DNA of 7,512 nt from CAZSGN01 sp964606415 (GTDB lineage Bacteria; Bacteroidota; Bacteroidia; Bacteroidales; JBBRXJ01), in assembly GCA_964606415.1 (NCBI GenBank), contig CAZSGN010000135.1, positions 1 to 7,512 of the forward strand. Direction: 5' to 3'. Below are positions 4,617 through 7,512 of the stretch, one piece after another. Numbering within the stretch: position 1 is the first letter of the stretch; every line of letters starts with the position of its first letter. The notes under the pieces are model-generated. The model saw nothing but the letters and a program-made list of their open reading frames with translations. It did no database searches and had not been told where the DNA came from. Both the position numbers and the translations under genes were made by a program.

Positions 4617-7512
4617 TTATTGTGCCAGGGTAAATCTTACACTGAACCCAAAGTTAGTGTTTCTGGTTGGGAATGATGATGATATCAACGGATTATTGAT
4701 GATTTTATCGTAAAATAAACGAACATTAAAACGTCCACCAATAGCATAGTCAGCCGATAAACCGATTGAAATAATATTTTTTCCCGAAGAGGGTTCCCCG
4801 GATCTATTTGCATCAAGATCTCTTAGGATGGTTTTATTATCTTTAAATGAGATGTCGCCGTTAAGATTTAAGTCCCCTTCAAGTGCATTTTGTCCTCCAC
4901 GGTTATTGATGATCAGGCTGAAATTATCAAAACGGTAACCTGTACCAATAACAATTTCTTCCATGTGAACTTCTGTAATTCTACTATTGGAAAAACTTAA
5001 AGTGAGTGATCTTGACTTCTGGTATTGAAAACGGGCAGATAAATTGTTTTTAAGGGTAACATCAATGCCTAGTAAAGGGCGGAACGATTCCTGAAGAGTT
5101 ACTGAAGCCATGTCATAACGGTCCAGGATATTACCGTCAAGGTTAAAATTCAAACGTTGCTTTTCATAATTAGGGTCGGTGGAGAACCCCCCAAGTGTAT
5201 AGGTTGATGAATATGCATGATTAATATTGATGGTTCGAAAACGCTCTCCCAGCCATTTTATTTTGGTAAGGTTGTTATAACGAATGGACCAATTAGGTAA
5301 CATGTTCCATGCAGAGGGCATAGGATCTAATGATACTTTTTTGGGATCTTTTCCTGTATAAGCGGCCAGAAATGCAGGAATTAATACTTGTGGGGACGAA
5401 GGTCCAAAGCCTGCTGCATAATTGTTTTGAACATTATAAAGACTGTCGGATATGTTTTGTTCGTAATTTGGAAAATGATCTGAGGTCTCATGGTACCGAC
5501 GTCTGGAAATAATTCTTCTATAATTGTCAAAACGGGAGAAATATTGGGACGAATAATTTGATTCGGGGTCTATCTTTTCAAATGCGCTACCAAGCGAGAT
5601 GGTTGTCATGGAAAAGTTGCCGCTCAGGTTCTCTTCAATTTGATTGGGGACAACGTAATCACCTATGGGGTAGAAATATTGATTAACGGTTTCTGAATAA
5701 GAACGGTTTGCATTCAGGTCAATTCTAAAGCCATTAATTGGTTCAATGTTGCTACGCAAACGAAGACTTTCTTTATAGTTGTACATAACAGGAGTGCTGA
5801 CAATGTTATTATCTACCAGCCATCCCTTGCGGTATGCATCCCAGATAAAACCTCTGTCCTGTAATCCTAATGCAAAAGGCAGGCCGGGTGCCCAGTTATT
5901 TTTCGAGTCCATTCCTGCGAATCTTGATTGGGGATCAAATCCATTCAGTGAGGTTCCGTTGGATTCTGAATAGTTAATCGAAATGCGTTGCACACTCATG
6001 GCCAGCCGGCCAATGTATTTTCCTGCAAGCACCAGTAGATTAGGTTTTTTAACCGCTTCTCCTTCTATACGTATACTGGCATTACTATAATTACTGGAAG
6101 GGGTGATCTTGATTCTGTTTTTACTTGTTTTTTCAAGTTCTACATCAATTTCTTCGTCACCAGTGGTGGTAACCCAAACCTCTATGTCTTCGGTATTTAA
6201 GCTATGACGGATGGTTGTGGGTTCCCCTCTTTCCAGTTTTATGCCGTCTTCTGTGTATTCAACCGTTTCTTTTTTTTCCTTTTGGCGGCCTCTTCCGCTA
6301 AACTCGTTATTAATATCCCGGAGAAATCCTATTTTGTTGTAAAGGTTTTTCATGGATAGATTAGAGCTATAGGTGATCGAGTTTGAGTTACTAATATCGT
6401 TTCCTGTCCAGCTGGGACTATTAGCATTGGGTTGATAGGGGCCATTGGGGTCAGGGCCGGCATTCCAAAAGTAGTCTGAAGAATAGTTAATAGAAAGTGT
6501 TGTCCAGTTTAATAAGGGAATCTTGTTGATAGGGGTGTTATAACGGGCATTGAATTTGTGATTGTACTGGGTGGGCCTTCCTCCGGATAGTATCGCCTCA
6601 CGGACAGTGTCTCTCTGGGATTGGTCATAATGCCGGGGGGCACCATATGGTTCATCAATCCTTGATGTATTGTTGGCGGTAAAGTCTATCTGGATGGACC
6701 TGGTAAGGTAATATTTGACCTTATAATCTCTTAGCCAGGTAAAATCTTTTTGGAAAGTGGTGTCCAATGACATATCCGGAAATTGGATTTTTCTGAGTGT
6801 ACGTTCATTATAGCGTCGTCGCATTGACGTTGAAAAGCCAATCATCGACGGAATGTAATTGAAATTAAAGTCCCGTATAAACCTGAATGCTGGTTTGCGG
6901 AATGATTTTTGGAAGGGTTGGATGGGTTTTGGACGTGTGGTATAATTATAAACAAGTCCGCCTTCATGTTCTTTCATCAAATCCTGGTCAAGGTGAACAT
7001 TGCTTTGGTAAATCTCGCGAAAGGAGTAATTTAGGCTGATGTTTGAAGGATTGTATAGGCTGGGTTTGGCTTCCGGCAATGAGATACCCACATTCTGAAA
7101 ATTTATACTTTTTCGTATGGTAAGGTCTTGCACCATTCTTTTCAGCCTTTCTTTATCTTCTTTATTGTCCATATTATCAAGGGCATCTTTAAAACGGACA
7201 TCTTCATCAAGGGGGTTGTATAAGGGATTGATCATGGTTTGTGAGTAGCCAAGAAACATGGGGATGCGGACACCTGATTCTTCAGGGAAAAACTTACCAA
7301 GGCTAAAGTTGGAAGAAATATCATATTGATAAACATCTTCTTTGGAGCGTTCGCCGGTCTTTTTATCAATACTGCCGAATCCTGGTTTACTGGTGCTCCC
7401 TGCCATGCTTATGTTCGCGAAATCAGCCAATTGTGTGGTAACCCGTGCATTGGCAGCCCATCCACCTTCTTCCCTGAAATTGGTCAACCTGAGTTCATTA
7501 ACCCAAACTTCC
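4617..7512 (-). CDS. sprA: SprA, type IX secretion outer-membrane translocon (partial, C-terminal part)
   Basis: SprA (Sov in Porphyromonas) is the giant outer-membrane beta-barrel through which type IX secretion cargo leaves the cell. The frame is open to the right edge: the codons before the TTG at 7487 read EVWVNELR, continuing into LTNFREEGGWAA. This matches the SprA pattern (E-x-WVNELRL...GGWAA), so 7487 is not a start. The visible 964 residues are the C-terminal part of a protein usually about 2,300-2,500 residues long. Family hallmarks are a PMFLGYSQTMINPLYNPLDEDV block (about visible residues 84-105), APGLPFALGLQ (about 541-551), VLIPAFLAAYTG (709-720, nt 5352-5387), the PNWSIRYNNL block soon after, and a C-terminus rich in alternating aromatic/polar strands ending FSVRFTLAQ. 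Most of the sequence shows the beta-strand periodicity of a large barrel. A charged segment poor in such strands lies at nt 6042-6299. The gene is followed by gcvH, and no terminator is evident between them. No frameshift or premature stop is seen. Confidence 0.95.
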   Translation of the reverse strand, partial: EVWVNELRLTNFREEGGWAANARVTTQLADFANISMAGSTSKPGFGSIDKKTGERSKEDVYQYDISSNFSLGKFFPEESGVRIPMFLGYSQTMINPLYNPLDEDVRFKDALDNMDNKEDKERLKRMVQDLTIRKSINFQNVGISLPEAKPSLYNPSNISLNYSFREIYQSNVHLDQDLMKEHEGGLVYNYTTRPKPIQPFQKSFRKPAFRFIRDFNFNYIPSMIGFSTSMRRRYNERTLRKIQFPDMSLDTTFQKDFTWLRDYKVKYYLTRSIQIDFTANNTSRIDEPYGAPRHYDQSQRDTVREAILSGGRPTQYNHKFNARYNTPINKIPLLNWTTLSINYSSDYFWNAGPDPNGPYQPNANSPSWTGNDISNSNSITYSSNLSMKNLYNKIGFLRDINNEFSGRGRQKEKKETVEYTEDGIKLERGEPTTIRHSLNTEDIEVWVTTTGDEEIDVELEKTSKNRIKITPSSNYSNASIRIEGEAVKKPNLLVLAGKYIGRLAMSVQRISINYSESNGTSLNGFDPQSRFAGMDSKNNWAPGLPFALGLQDRGFIWDAYRKGWLVDNNIVSTPVMYNYKESLRLRSNIEPINGFRIDLNANRSYSETVNQYFYPIGDYVVPNQIEENLSGNFSMTTISLGSAFEKIDPESNYSSQYFSRFDNYRRIISRRRYHETSDHFPNYEQNISDSLYNVQNNYAAGFGPSSPQVLIPAFLAAYTGKDPKKVSLDPMPSAWNMLPNWSIRYNNLTKIKWLGERFRTININHAYSSTYTLGGFSTDPNYEKQRLNFNLDGNILDRYDMASVTLQESFRPLLGIDVTLKNNLSARFQYQKSRSLTLSFSNSRITEVHMEEIVIGTGYRFDNFSLIINNRGGQNALEGDLNLNGDISFKDNKTILRDLDANRSGEPSSGKNIISIGLSADYAIGGRFNVRLFYDKIINNPLISSSFPTRNTNFGFSVRFTLAQ

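Noticed and set aside
4617..7487. TTG at 7487 as the start of a complete 956-residue protein
   Set aside because: The frame continues upstream to the window edge with EVWVNELR, which is SprA family sequence, so the gene is cut by the window and not started there.

Overview
The window looks like a piece of a low-GC Bacteroidota chromosome, probably Bacteroidales/Marinilabiliales-like. The signs are the C-terminal part of SprA (the outer-membrane translocon of the type IX secretion system, a Bacteroidota-specific machine), a DUF1080 lipoprotein paired with a Tat-exported Gfo/Idh/MocA oxidoreductase, A-rich start regions without clear Shine-Dalgarno sequences, and -7 boxes of the Bacteroidota TAnnTTTG type. 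The phylum is well supported; anything finer is inference.

Layout, left to right. (1) 1-219: a leader with no recognised gene, holding one TAACTTTG promoter candidate. (2) 220-1167 (+): queG, epoxyqueuosine reductase, the last step of queuosine tRNA modification. (3) 1168-1228: a convergent intergenic spacer almost filled by a 16-bp inverted repeat that is itself built from short degenerate repeats. (4) 3991 down to 1229 (-): a two-gene operon, first a lipoprotein with two DUF1080 (3-keto-disaccharide hydrolase family) domains, then a Tat-signal Gfo/Idh/MocA oxidoreductase, 39 bp apart. (5) 3992-4146: an AT-rich spacer with a perfect-stem intrinsic terminator closing the next gene. (6) 4527-4147 (-): gcvH, the lipoyl carrier protein of glycine cleavage. 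(7) 7512-4617 (-): the last 964 residues of sprA, whose N-terminal part lies beyond the right edge.

How the genes work together. queG, gcvH and sprA are conserved core genes with no shared pathway. To my knowledge sprA followed by gcvH is a recurrent order in Bacteroidota. The DUF1080 and Gfo/Idh pair is the accessory, metabolic part. Both proteins carry export signals, one a lipobox and one a twin-arginine motif, so they probably act together in the cell envelope on oxidised (3-keto) sugars or glycosides. No transporter, regulator or glycoside hydrolase is visible beside them, so the substrate cannot be named. I found no mobile element, CRISPR array, tRNA or rRNA. I do not see a wholly new system here; the most interesting points are the exported keto-sugar pair and the palindromic repeat beside it.
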